A stretch of 64,000 bases of DNA. It comes from Peribolospora baueri (taxonomy: Eukaryota; Basidiomycota; Peribolosporomycetes; Peribolosporales; Peribolosporaceae). Shown piece by piece: positions 35,674-45,606 of this stretch. Below the pieces are notes generated by a model. That model saw only the letters and a program-made list of their open reading frames with translations. It made no database searches and had not been told where the DNA came from. The translations under genes and the position numbers were made by a program. Location of the stretch: NCBI GenBank assembly GCA_029717555.1, contig JAMDHS010000057.1, forward strand, positions 1-64,000. Reading direction: 5' to 3'. Numbering within the stretch: the first letter of the stretch is position 1; the number at the start of each line of letters is the position of its first letter.

Positions 35674-36725
35674 TTACCCCGAGGCGTACTTCTGGAGCAG
35701 CGACTCTGGGCCGTTAAAGTAGTCCTGGTCGCCGGGGAACTTTCCCGAGTCTGCGAACTGCCAGAACGTCTGAAGGAATGGAGCCAAGACGAGCCGATCA
35801 GCTTTTCTTCACCCGTTCGTCGCCAAAATGAAAAAAAAAAAAAAAAAAAAAAAGTCACACGCGTGACTCACCCAGGTAGGCCAGCCACCGGGGATAGGTC
35901 CTACAGTATGAGGATGGGCGAGGAAGAGGGCGTTGGTGCTTGCAAAGTCTTTCGAGTTGGCTGTGCACGTCTCCCACCAGTCGGCGGTGCTGTAGATGGT
36001 AGGGTAGCTAAAGGCGACAAAGGGGGCCAGCGACAAAGGGTTAGCAGCGGAGGGAGATGTCAGAATGGCCTGGCGCGCTTCGCTTCGCTCGCGCCCGTCT
36101 ACTGACCGCTTGGTGGCCTTTTGATAAGTATCGCTAAAGTCCTTGATCCAGTTGACCATGGCGGCCGGGCTGAGGCCGTAGCAAGTGTTAGAGCCCTTCT
36201 TGGGGTTGTACTCGATGTCGAGCGTGCCTGGAAGGGTGTGGCCGTCAGCTAAAGGAAAGAAGAAGGGAAAGCGTGAGATGACAGTGAAAGCGAAAGCGCG
36301 AGAGGAGGCGGGGAAACGCACCGGACCACATTCCGCCATGGGCGAGGAAGTAATGTGCCTGATCGGCGCCGGACGACGAGTCCGGGTGAGCAAAGTGGTA
36401 GGCACCGCGGATGAGCTTTGCGTCGGTGGCGCCGACCCACTGGCTGTTGAAGGAAGAGCTGATGTAGTTGGTGCTCTCGGTCGACTTGATCATCACGAAC
36501 TTTGCGCCGTTTTCCTGTGGCGGGCAAAGAGAGGACGGGGTGAGCGAATAGGGGAGCGACAGGGACAACGAGGCGACGGCAACTCACGACGGCGGCGGCC
36601 CAGTCGACATTGGGCTGGTAGTGCGAGACGTCAAAGCCGAGCGTCTGGGCGGCGTGGGCGTCGAGGGGGCCGAGGGCGAGCGCGGCGACGGCGGCGAAGA
36701 GGGAGGCGGCGGCGACGGTCTTCAT
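35674..36725 (-). CDS. Secreted GH25 muramidase (Chalaropsis-type lysozyme)
   Basis: Cleaves beta-1,4 bonds of peptidoglycan. Five exons: 36725-36588, 36514-36322, 36248-36107, 36007-35872, 35769-35674; 234 residues in phase. A signal peptide (MKTVAAASLFAAVAALALG, cut near AHA) precedes the GH25 barrel: GFDVSHYQPNVDW, FVMIKSTESTNY, GAYHFAHP, the catalytic GTLDIEYN (Asp-x-Glu), YPTIYSTADWW, and GGWPTWTFWQFADSG. All acidic catalytic residues expected for the family are visible. A TATAAA lies about 110 nt upstream on the same strand. The last intron carries about 23 T. A role against bacteria, as nutrition or competition, is inferred from the substrate. Confidence 0.95.
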
Positions 36726-36834
36726 GAGCAGGTATCTGTGTATCTATGTGTTTGTCTGTCGATCGATGGCCTGGACGAGAGAAGAAGAGGCAAGGGTGAG
36801 GGGAAAGCGGAAAAAGGGATCGGACGGGTGGGCA

Positions 36835-36840
36835 TTTATA
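36835..36840 (-). promoter_or_regulatory. TATA box of the GH25 gene
   Basis: TATAAA on the minus strand, 110-115 nt upstream of the start codon. Confidence 0.6.
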
Positions 36841-37956
36841 CCGTTCGTTGGCGACGACGGTGGGACGAGGTAGATGGTGGGGCGCTTAGCTGGGCTGGAC
36901 AAGAGGGAAGGACGCCTGGAAGGTGAGCCGGCGGCGGGCATGACATGACAGCGTCTGTCTCGCAGCCGCCGAGCTAGGGCACGCCGACGATCAGCATGGC
37001 GCCCTCGATGGCAGGCAGGAGCAGGATCGATGGGCTGGATTCGCTTGGACTGGAGTGGAGTGGATTGGATTTGCTTGGCTGGCGCGATTTAGTGGGAAGG
37101 AGGGAAGAGGGACGAGTGCCTGGCTCGCGTCGACCTCGAGGGCGGCGAGCGGGAGCAGTTGAGGAAGCGAAGAAGGAGCGAAGAAGGAGCGAGGGAGGCG
37201 GCGGACGATGGAAAGATAGATGGCATTGACTGCATCGACGTGAAGCGCCCCGAGTCGGTAGTGGTGTCAATGACGACCTGCGCTCGTTCGTTTCTATTTC
37301 GCTCCATCGTCCCAGCTGATGGGCCCCAGGTGCCCGCGTCAGGCACAGCGAGCCGCTTCCAGACCGGCGGCGGATCCTGCTTGGCGCAAGTTGGCTCCCT
37401 CAGCCCAGCCCAGCCCAGCCGAGTGCATGATGAATCCTCCATCCTTCGATGGACGGCATTGCTTCGATGCAAGCCAACGCCGTCGGCCTAAGGCGCCCCA
37501 ACGGCACTTCTTAGCCACGTCCCGCCTTCGCTTCCACACGCCGCCGTTTCAAGTCGACCTCGCTCGCCCTCGAAGGCATCATGGATGGATATGGGTTGGA
37601 CGGGACTTTCTCTCTCCATATGACTCTCTCTCTCTCCATGTGACTCTTTGACTCTCTGACTCTCTCCATCCCACTCTATCTCCACATGTTTACCCCTCGA
37701 TCTCTCTTTCCTCGTCCCCTCTCACCGCGACATGACCTTGCAGAAAACAAAAAAAAAAAAACAACAACAACAAAACAAAGACGAGTGCAGTCAAACGAGA
37801 GGAAAATGAAATGGGGAGGAGAGGACGCTCGCGTCGATGCAAAGAAACAAGAAGGAAAATCTTGCAGGAGGGTTACCGGTCGACAACGAGGTACGGTACA
37901 GCGAGGCGAGGCGAGGCGAAGCGATCCGATCCGATTTCGCGGCCTCATCCCATCCC
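36841..37956. other. Intergenic region, nothing recognised
   Basis: About 1.1 kb. CTCTCTC and ACTCT simple repeats at 37610-37670 and an A-rich run at 37744-37778. No supported gene. Confidence 0.5.
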
Positions 37957-39385
37957 TCACCTCCTCCCGCCCTTCTTACCCGCCTTCCCCCCCCTCCCGC
38001 CCTTGCCGCCGACAATGGCGGTAGCGCCGCCTCCCGCGCTGGCGAACCTGACCGCCTTCCTCACGTTCACCTCTCCCTCTCCCTTGCCGCCTCCCGCCGC
38101 GGGCTTGTCCGCCGTCCGGTCCCGCCTCTCTCCTACCGTCGCCGACGAGCGCTGCTTCTTTGACAGCGCCGGCCGAGGTGGAGGCGGTCGCTTAGCCGAC
38201 ACCAAGGCCGACGTGGATCTCTTCTTCGACGAGGAAGAGACATTATGACCAAGCGAGGACAGGAGCGAGAGCGCCGATGCGCGCTCGGCTGCCATGTCGC
38301 CCTCGTTGGGTTCAAACTGGTGGAAAGGACAGAGAGCGAGTGAAGAAGACAGTCAGCCGACGGTCGCCCCGGCGAAGCGAGACTGGCAGGCAAAACCGAC
38401 CGCTCACCTTCCTCTTCACGCCCTTCACCTTGCCCTCGTCGCCGGGCAAGCGGCTATCGAACCGACCAACGCTCGCCGTGCTCCTCCTCGTCCGATCAAT
38501 TTCCGCATCCAGCTCCATGTTCCTCTTCCGCCTCTCTTCGTTCCTCTCCACCCTCTCCTTGCGCGCCTTGCGCGCTTCCAGCGCCGGGTTTGCGTCGTCC
38601 TCTGCCAGTCCAACGAGGGGAACAGCGTGATGAGTGAAATGGGCAACGAAACGACAACGACAACAAAGACCACGGTGCTCACCCGCGTTGACAGAGACCT
38701 CATGAAGCCATTGCTCCTCCGCGTCCTTGTTCTTGCCCTTGTATCCCCAAACAGGCCTCCACTCCTTCCTCTCATCGTCCCACTCCATCTTCTCCTTCTT
38801 CCGCTTCTCGATCCCTTTGGCCTTGGCAAACCGCTCCCACTTGGTCAACGGCTTGGGCTTTGGCACCGGCTTCTCTCGCGGCAGATGCGTCGTCGGCGCG
38901 GGCAGGCTGGCGAGGACGAGGGAAGAGGAAGAGGCGGAGGTGGTGGTGGGGAGAGAAAAGATGGCGTTGACGAGAGCCTGCATGCCGTTGCGCGTCCGGG
39001 AGCGCAGATACTCCTCCACGTCGGCGCTGTGTGTAGCAAGCAGTCAGTCAGTCCATCAGTCAACCTTGCGCTTCGGCGCGCCCATCTCTCACGCGCCGCA
39101 ACGCACCGGTATCCTTCCTCATCGACGACATTAGCGTCAAAGACGGCCAACATGCCCGCGTCCACCTGGACCGGCACATCGCCCTCCTCGGGCACGACGG
39201 ATTTGCTGGTGGAAAAAACAGGAGAGGCAGCGAGTGGGCAGGGTCAGCGCACATGGCCCAGAGGAAGGAGGGATAAAAGAAGGAAGGAAGGAAGGACGCC
39301 TTCCTTTCTCGTCCACGGTGAATAAGAAAGAGGGCCAAACTCACAACTTGGACGCATGCTCGGCGAGAGCGTCAGACACGTCCAT
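37957..39385 (-). CDS. RRS1: Ribosome biogenesis regulatory protein Rrs1
   Basis: Nucleolar factor needed to load 5S RNP (with Rpf2) onto pre-60S particles. Six exons: 39385-39345, 39205-39107, 39026-38683, 38601-38408, 38316-37957; counting gives five coding blocks that join in phase to 345 residues. Rrs1 marks: a short N-terminal region with YLRSRTRNGMQALVNAIFSLP, then the diagnostic LTKWERFAKAKGIEKRKKEKMEWDDERKEWRPVWGYK, followed by a Lys/Arg-rich helix and a basic Gly-rich tail (GGKGGRGGKAGKKGGRR) suited to nucleolar RNA binding. Length is similar to human RRS1 (365) and longer than yeast (203). Lies 8.7 kb from UTP7 and RRP36, two small-subunit factors. Confidence 0.95.
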
Positions 39386-39427
39386 TCTGGGCGTCAGAAC
39401 AGCTAGCTGTCGGAAGACGGGGCGAAG

Positions 39428-39502
39428 GTCTGGTCTGGTCTGGTCTGGTCTGGTCTGGTCTGGTCTGGTCTGGTCTGGTCTGATCTGATCTGATCTGATC
39501 TG
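39428..39502. repeat. GGTCT array switching to GATCT
   Basis: About ten perfect GGTCT units followed by about five GATCT units, 45 nt upstream of the RRS1 start codon. The two blocks differ by one base per unit and meet at one point. Confidence 0.95.
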
Positions 39503-40423
39503 ACGGACAAGAAAACGGTACGGTGTACGATGACCGTCGAAGCGCCAAAAACCGGTTTCGACGAGTTGCGGGAGCGACGAAGGAAGCACGGACGGAAGGA
39601 CGGACGGAGGACAAAAAACAGCGGCGACGGAGATGGACGGCGATGGACGGCGGGAGATGGACGCAAAGAAAAGCTGCGGAGGGCGGTCCGTGCGGCCTCG
39701 TCTGATCTGTCTTTCTTTCTCACTCATTGTCCTGACATGTCCGTAGTCGTCATCGTCATCAGGACTGCCTCGATCGGCTGCGTGATCCAGGGACTGGAAT
39801 GGACCAAGGGAGACGAGTCTGGACGGGCGTGCAAGGGGTGCCTGGTGCCCCGCGCCTTGGTCTCGCCGACGCCGAATGCCAGGCCATGTTGGGCTGGACG
39901 GTTCTCACGTGCGAGCGTCTCCTTCGCGGTCAGTCGCCTTCGCTGGCACTGGCGTTGGCGTTGGTTATGGTTATGGTTGGCCCGTGCGTTTGCTTGTTTG
40001 CGGCCCTTGCCGCCCAGCAGAAGAGACCGATCCTGCCTGCGTCGCATTGGCCCGAGTCGCCGCTTGGCTTGGCTTGGCTTGTCTCGGCGATGCCCTTGCC
40101 CCGCTCTCAGCTCCTCCATCTCACCGATGAGCTGGCACCAGCTAGACCGCTGGTAGAAATTCAACCTTTCCTTTATATCGCCGCTGCTTCGTCCCCCGTC
40201 CATCCCGGCCCGGTGATCCGACGACCACTCCTTTTCCCATCTCCTTCCCACTCCTTCTTCCCCGCAGGTCTCGGCGGCGAGCGACGAGATACTCGCCGGC
40301 GACGCGGTCAATGGAACGGGTAGCATGGGGAAGGTTGTGGTGAAATGGATTGGCTGGATCGGCGTTTCACCCGGGTCACTTCTTCCAGACCGACGACGCT
40401 TAGCCGCCGTCGTCCCCCCTCTC

Positions 40424-40429
40424 TATAAA
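40424..40429 (+). promoter_or_regulatory. TATA box of the 717-residue gene
   Basis: TATAAA 81-86 nt upstream of the ATG at 40510. Confidence 0.55.
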
Positions 40430-40509
40430 TCTTGCCCTCGACGTCGCTCGTTGCCCCCCTCGCCCACTCACCATCTTCCATCCCCTCACCTCATTCTCAC
40501 ATCGTCTCG

Positions 40510-42764
40510 ATGCCCACCTGGCCCTCTTTCTCTCCCCTCGTAGAGCCCCTTCGTCGCCTCTTCCCTCCCATGGCTCCCTCCCCCGCCTCGTCTACCCCGG
40601 GCTCAGACTGCCCTCCTCCCGCAACGCTCCGTCCGCTTTCCGAGCTCGTCCGACTCGGCCGCACGCTCGTCTCCTTCGGCGTCCGACGCGGCGCCAGCGC
40701 CAACAGCGGCAAAGAACGAAACCAACGTCGAGACGATGGGACGGAGGAAGAAGAAGGACGTGAAAACGATAGGCCTCCTTTTGGACTCGCACTCGCCCTA
40801 GGACTTCATCTTGGCCATCCGTCTACGTGGCGTCAGGACGCCCAACGCGATCTACCACCCTGCCTCGCCCTGGGCGCCTTTGATCCTCTGTCTCCTCCTC
40901 CCCCCGCGACGTTGGAGCCGTCGATAGAGGAGGACACAGCTAGCGCAGGCACGCCTCGTCCGTGTCCGTGAGTAAACGACCGGCGGGAGGTGGGGCACAC
41001 GAGCGAGTGCGAAAGCTGAACGAATCTCTGTCCCTTGTTTTTTTTTTTTTTTTTTTTTTTTTTTACAGATCGGCCTTTGCCTTCACCTTCGCCTTCGCTG
41101 GACCATCGCCGTCGTCCGACGCGCCGAGCGTCGTCGCCTCCCTCTCGTCCCCGTACTTGCCCTTGTCCCCGGAGCCTTGCCTACCCAGCAAGAAGAAACA
41201 AAAGCGCAGCAAGGAAAAGGGATGGGAGGAGGAGTTGGTCGCCCTCTCGCTTTCGTCCCCTTGGTACCCTTCCTCTCCCTCCCCGCCTCCCTCGCCCTCG
41301 TCTGCCGCGCCGCGCTTCCGCTTACATTTTCCTCTTTCCACGCGCACCGGTTCCACCGACACGAAGGCGCACGGAGGCAGCAGCAGTCGCAGTTCGCTCT
41401 CGTTCTGTGACAGGGCAGGTCCAGACGGGGTGACCAGCCTGGACGGGTATCGGTTCGAGTTTGGTGCGAAGGCGGATGAAGGGTGCAGGCGAAGCCGAGG
41501 GACCGCTAACAACGAAAAGAAGCTAGAGGAGGAGGAGGAGGAGGAGGAGGAGGAGGAGGTCAAAATGAAGCTCGTCCAGGACATTTTCGGCTTCGGCATC
41601 CACCTCGACGTTGCTCCATCCCCTGTCGGTGGTTGCCCTCCTCGCCCGTCCTTATCGCAGCGTTGGCTCGGCAAGGAGGGCAGGACGAGGGAGGTACCCG
41701 GCCTGTTTGGTTCGCTCTCCTCTGCACTCTCTTCCCGCCCGTCCGATCCTTTCAGCCTACGTCGCACAACGCCCATCCCTGGCCGCCGAGACGCGTTTTC
41801 TTCCTCTCCCTCTTCCAATTCCTCTTCAGCCCGCACGCTGAGAAAGAAGCCGAGCACGACCCACTCGCCCACGCCTTTTGCCTCTCTCTTCGTTCCCGGC
41901 ACGTCCTTTGCCAACGCCGACGCGTCACCTCTACGAGACTGCTTCGCTTCCTCTTCCACCAGCGCCGACGCCGGTGGGGCGCCGCACGGCAAGCGAATGT
42001 GCGCTCTGTCTTGGTGCCCGTCGCTGAGGAAGCTCTCGACTGCGTCTTGGTGGAGAGCATTCATGACGAGGGAGGACGGGGAGGGAGAGGCAGAGAGGTG
42101 GGATGGTCGCGACACCATCCCGGCGTCGTTTCATACCTCACGATGCTCAGCAAGGGGGGGAGAGAGGGAGGAGTACCGGAAGCGGAAGCGGAAGCGGAGC
42201 ACGACGGCGACGGCGAGGACGACAACGAGGTCGACAACGAGGCCGAACCTCGCGTGGATGCTCGCCCATCCTGTTGAGGCTGGTGCGCACAACGACAACG
42301 CTCGACGCTCCGCCTCCGTCGTTCACTCGCGCTCCGGCATCTCCATCTCGAGCCCCATCCTGCGCTCCACGTCGGCGAGCGTAGATATAGATTTCCACGT
42401 TGACGTCATCGATGTCGACCGAGGCCACCAGCCGGAGAGCAGAGCCGACGCGTGTCCGTTGGAGCAGCGTCGAAAATCGGTGCTCTATGCGCCCTACCTT
42501 GGTCAAATCCCTTCCTCCGCCGGCTCGACGGTCGTCCAGGAACCGACTGTATTCGCCTCGCACCACCTGGCCGATGACCGCACCGGTTTCGACCTCGACC
42601 GGTACCTCGGCGTGGAGCATACCATGGACGACAACTTTGGATCTTTCACCCCTCATCGCCCAGTGCCATCGCCTTGCTCCAGGGCCAGCCTCGTCCTCGC
42701 TCCCAGCCGACTCGCCCACGTGCCCCTGCCAAACCCCGTGCCGAACGAGGGAAGAGAGCGGTGA
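40510..42764 (+). CDS. Unknown Ser/Pro-rich protein, 717 residues
   Basis: Two exons (40510-40967 and 41069-42764) joined by a 101-nt intron whose 3' end is a run of about 25 T followed by acag; the phase fits and the second exon is open for 565 codons. The TATA box supports the start. The protein is low-complexity over much of its length: Pro/Ser-rich N-terminus, FAFTFAFAG at the splice join, a KKKQKRSKEK basic cluster, an uninterrupted run of 11 Glu coded by GAG/GGA repeats (near 41525-41560), a second basic cluster (RKRKRKRS) and a short more ordered C-terminal part (YLGQIPSS..., DLDRYLGVEHTMDDNFGSF). Two basic clusters suggest nuclear location. No family was recognised. Confidence 0.65.
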
Positions 42765-43114
42765 AGCGAGGTTAGTTGGCGTCATTCGATGTACATGTTC
42801 CTTCACCCTTGAAGGCGCAAGGAGAGGGACGAGAGCGGGGCGGGATTTTTTGTTACTTAGGATCGAATCATTCATTCGCCGCAAAAAATCGATGATGCCG
42901 TTGCTCTCGCTCTCGACTTTGCATGCATTTCTCTGGGAGGAGCCTGACGTGAGGATCGAGGCTGCAATGCAGAGCCTCACAAGCTTCCCGATCCCGATCG
43001 ATCACTCACTCTGCCTCCGTTGTCCATCATATCATCTGCCCTTTGCTTCGCAACCAAGCAAACAAGTAGAACGCCGCGCCGTACGAGCATCGACGGACGG
43101 AGGAACGAACGAAC
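42765..43114. other. Intergenic region, nothing recognised
   Basis: 350 nt between two plus-strand genes; it must hold the promoter of the TMEM234 homologue. No TATA box. Confidence 0.5.
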
Positions 43115-44284
43115 ATGCTCCGTGAGCTACCCCGCGACCCTCCCTCTCTTCCCTGCGCCCTGGCTCCTGCTTGGGTGTCCGTCCTTCTTTCAGGAAGTCC
43201 GTCGCTGACAATGACATCGAGACGCTCACCACTCGTTCCGCGCCCTCCTCTCCTCTCCTCTCCTCTCCTCCGCTGCCGTCTCCGACGACGCAGACAAAGC
43301 CGCGGGCTTCGTCCTCGGTGACTAGTCCAACCTTCGTCGCATCGCAAGGGGTCGCCCGCTCACTCACTTGCCCCCTCGTTCCCTGTTCTTTCCCCCTCCT
43401 TTCTTTCACCAAGTCGCTCTCTGTTGGGGCTTTACAAACCCGTGAGTTCTCTCTTCCCTTCCATCCCCTCCGGTCGTCGACCAACCTAACCACGACGACA
43501 TCTCGTGACGAGACCCGCATGTTCCGCTTCGTCGGTTCGCCGCCCCGCCTCAGCTTCATCGCGCGAGACAGCCGTGGCTTGGAAACAGTCAAGCGGGAGA
43601 CGGCGCTACGACAGTTCTTAGCCGAGTGGCCCTTCCTCGCGACGCGCTGGCAGTGAGTGCATCCAGACGTCCGAGACGAGAACGATCACGAAAACCGGAG
43701 CAATGAAATCGACCGATCGATCGCTGAGACGCAACGAAATCCCTTCTTCCTTTGGCCCTTCTCCTTGGCCGTTCAAGATACGTCCTCCCGCTGGCCATCA
43801 ATCTCTCCGGATCCGTGGTCTATTTCTACATGCTCGGCAAAGCCGGTGAGCTCGGTCCCAAGCCTTCCTCGCCGTTTCATGTGCCCCCCCCCTGCTCCCA
43901 GTCTGACGCTGCCTCGACGTCTCACGTACTCCGCAGACTTGTCCCTGGCCATGCCCATCGCCAACGCTCTCATCCTCTTCACCTCCCTCGGCGAGCTCGC
44001 CCTGCCCCCTCTGCCATCCCCCTCGACTTTGGTATCGGCCGAGGCAGCATCGAAGAGCGGTGTGGAAAACGTAAAGCAAGATGTGGCGGCGGCGGCGGCG
44101 CAGACGCCGCGTGACGAGCATGGGTCGACGACCGACGACGGGCTCCGACCGAGCTAGCGCTGGACGAGGACGGGAGAATGATTTGGATGTACAAAGTCGG
44201 GCTCCGGACGATATCTCGCTGTATGCCGGCCTCGCAATGGTCTCGCTGGGTGTCGCGCTCTACGTGTCTAGCAAGGCTAATTGA
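43115..44284 (+). CDS. TMEM234-family (UPF0546) small membrane protein
   Basis: Seven exons: 43115-43121, 43294-43317, 43414-43441, 43554-43652, 43778-43845, 43937-44070, 44177-44284; 155 residues in phase. The first coding exon is 7 nt (ATGCTCC). Joined, it gives MLHKAAGFVLVALCWGFTNPF, the family's N-terminal helix and WGxTNP motif, which exists in no single frame of the genomic DNA. Then RGLETV, LPLAINLSGSVVYFYML (PLxxNxSGS motif), DLSLAMPIANALILFTSLGE and a last helix LYAGLAMVSLGVALYVSS: four membrane segments resembling the drug/metabolite transporter superfamily half. Function unknown in fungi. The last intron (44071-44176) is the least certain: it was chosen because it restores the C-terminal helix in phase. 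Confidence 0.88.
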
Positions 44285-44627
44285 TTTGTTAACGTATCGC
44301 CGTGGGTGGCGTCCGTCGAGCGATGTATGGGCTGGGCTGTAATTCGGAGTCCTTCCTGTCGTTCGCTCAATGAAGGTGCGACTGGGTCCCCGAAGATGCG
44401 TCCTTGAACCTCGGTCGTATGAGAGGGCAAGGGCGACCGCGGCGGGCGCAGTGAAGAGGGCCGAACAGGAAAGACTGGGCGGTGGGAGCTTCGCCGAAGT
44501 GGACGGGATGCCGTGCGACTGAGTGGAGTCCGTCCCATCACAAGTCCAGTTTGGACATATGCCGGCCAGTACGAGGAGCGACGTCACCTCGGCCGCGAGC
44601 CCGGACCGCCATCGAGGCCGCCGCACC
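44285..44627. other. Convergent intergenic region
   Basis: 343 nt between the TMEM234-like stop and the stop of the 91-residue ORF. Nothing recognised. Confidence 0.5.
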
Positions 44628-44903
44628 TCACGCGCCCGTCTTTGCCTTCCGCGCCTCCTGCTCCTCAGTGAGCGCGGCGGCCAGCTTCGCCAACTGGCTG
44701 CTCGCCGGAGACGCCGTCCTCCCTCCCCCGGATCCGCCGTCCGCATTACCGGGTTCAGAGGAGGAGGCGATCACTGGGCCCGACCTCCCGGCGTGGTCGT
44801 GGAGGAAGGCGAGGATGTACTCTCGCGCTGCGGGGCGGTCTACGTCGGCATGCGAGGGGTAGGGGAGGGTGACGTGGAGAGGAGGGGTCATTTGGGAATC
44901 CAT
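44628..44903 (-). CDS. Small hypothetical protein, 91 residues
   Basis: Single exon with a strong start context on the minus strand (GCCCACCATGG). The product begins MDSQMTPPLHVTLPYPSHADVDRPAAREYI, has a helix-like stretch AAREYILAFLHDHA, a Gly/Ser-rich middle and a charged helical end SQLAKLAAALTEEQEARKAKTGA. It lacks a signal peptide or membrane segment. The pattern of a conserved-looking N-terminal block plus a C-terminal helix suggests a real small protein, perhaps a complex subunit, but no family was recognised and chance cannot be excluded at this length. Confidence 0.5.
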   Translation of the reverse strand: MDSQMTPPLHVTLPYPSHADVDRPAAREYILAFLHDHAGRSGPVIASSSEPGNADGGSGGGRTASPASSQLAKLAAALTEEQEARKAKTGA

Positions 44904-45606
44904 GGTGGGCGGAGAGGAGGGAGGTGCTGAGCAAGGAGGATTAGAGATTCGGACGGCCGCCCTTCAAGAAGGATGATGATCGTGCCGCACTCGACCGAGC
45001 AGGAAGAGCTGCGGCAACTCGGCTCTGCCCTTCGCCTTCGCGCGTACTGCGGCAAGCGTCCGTCTCTATAAATTTTCTCTCTCCAGCCGCTCGCCCCTTT
45101 CCTCCCTTCTTCACAGTCACCGCCTCGACACTCCTCACTCAGACCTTGCTCACACTTCTTCCATCGACGAGGTCACAATCGCGGAGCACAAGGGGGCGCA
45201 GAAGGAACTTGTCTTCTTTTTGATGGGCGGGGAAGCTGGGCAGTTCGCCGTCGATACGCCCCGTGGACGGACGAGCATATCAGCATCCTCGACATTTCTT
45301 TTCACTTCTCCTGTCCTCTTTATCTTCTAGACTTCATATTTGAGAGTCGCCGTCATGTGGTTGGATATGAGCGGTGCGAGGCAGATAATTTATGAAAGGG
45401 TAGTTCACAATGCGAGTCTCGAGCAACGTAAAGCACGCGGTCCCGGCTGGCAGAGGCGCAGAAAGTGTCTCCTCCGATGTATGCGGTCAGACAGACAACT
45501 AGCAGAACGTTTTGCGCGTGCAACCGAAACTCTCCATTCGCTAAGCCAAGTCTAATATAGCCGAGAATGACAATTGAGTACGAGTGGACCGGCTCCCTTC
45601 GCCGCT
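44904..45606. other. Intergenic region with an unassigned plus-strand TATA box
   Basis: About 700 nt upstream of the 91-residue ORF and downstream of UTP7. TATAAA at 45067-45072 on the plus strand, followed by a CT-rich leader-like tract, but the next plus-strand ATG opens only 35 codons. Confidence 0.45.

Larger units (their letters stand above)
39386..40509. other. Divergent intergenic region between RRS1 and the 717-residue gene
   Basis: 1.1 kb. It includes the GGTCT/GATCT array and a TATAAA at 40424-40429. No gene within it. Confidence 0.5.

Noticed and set aside
41063-42118. 351-codon minus-strand ORF within the 717-residue gene
   Set aside because: The Ser run is the complement of the Glu-coding repeat; the plus-strand model has a TATA box and phase-correct intron.
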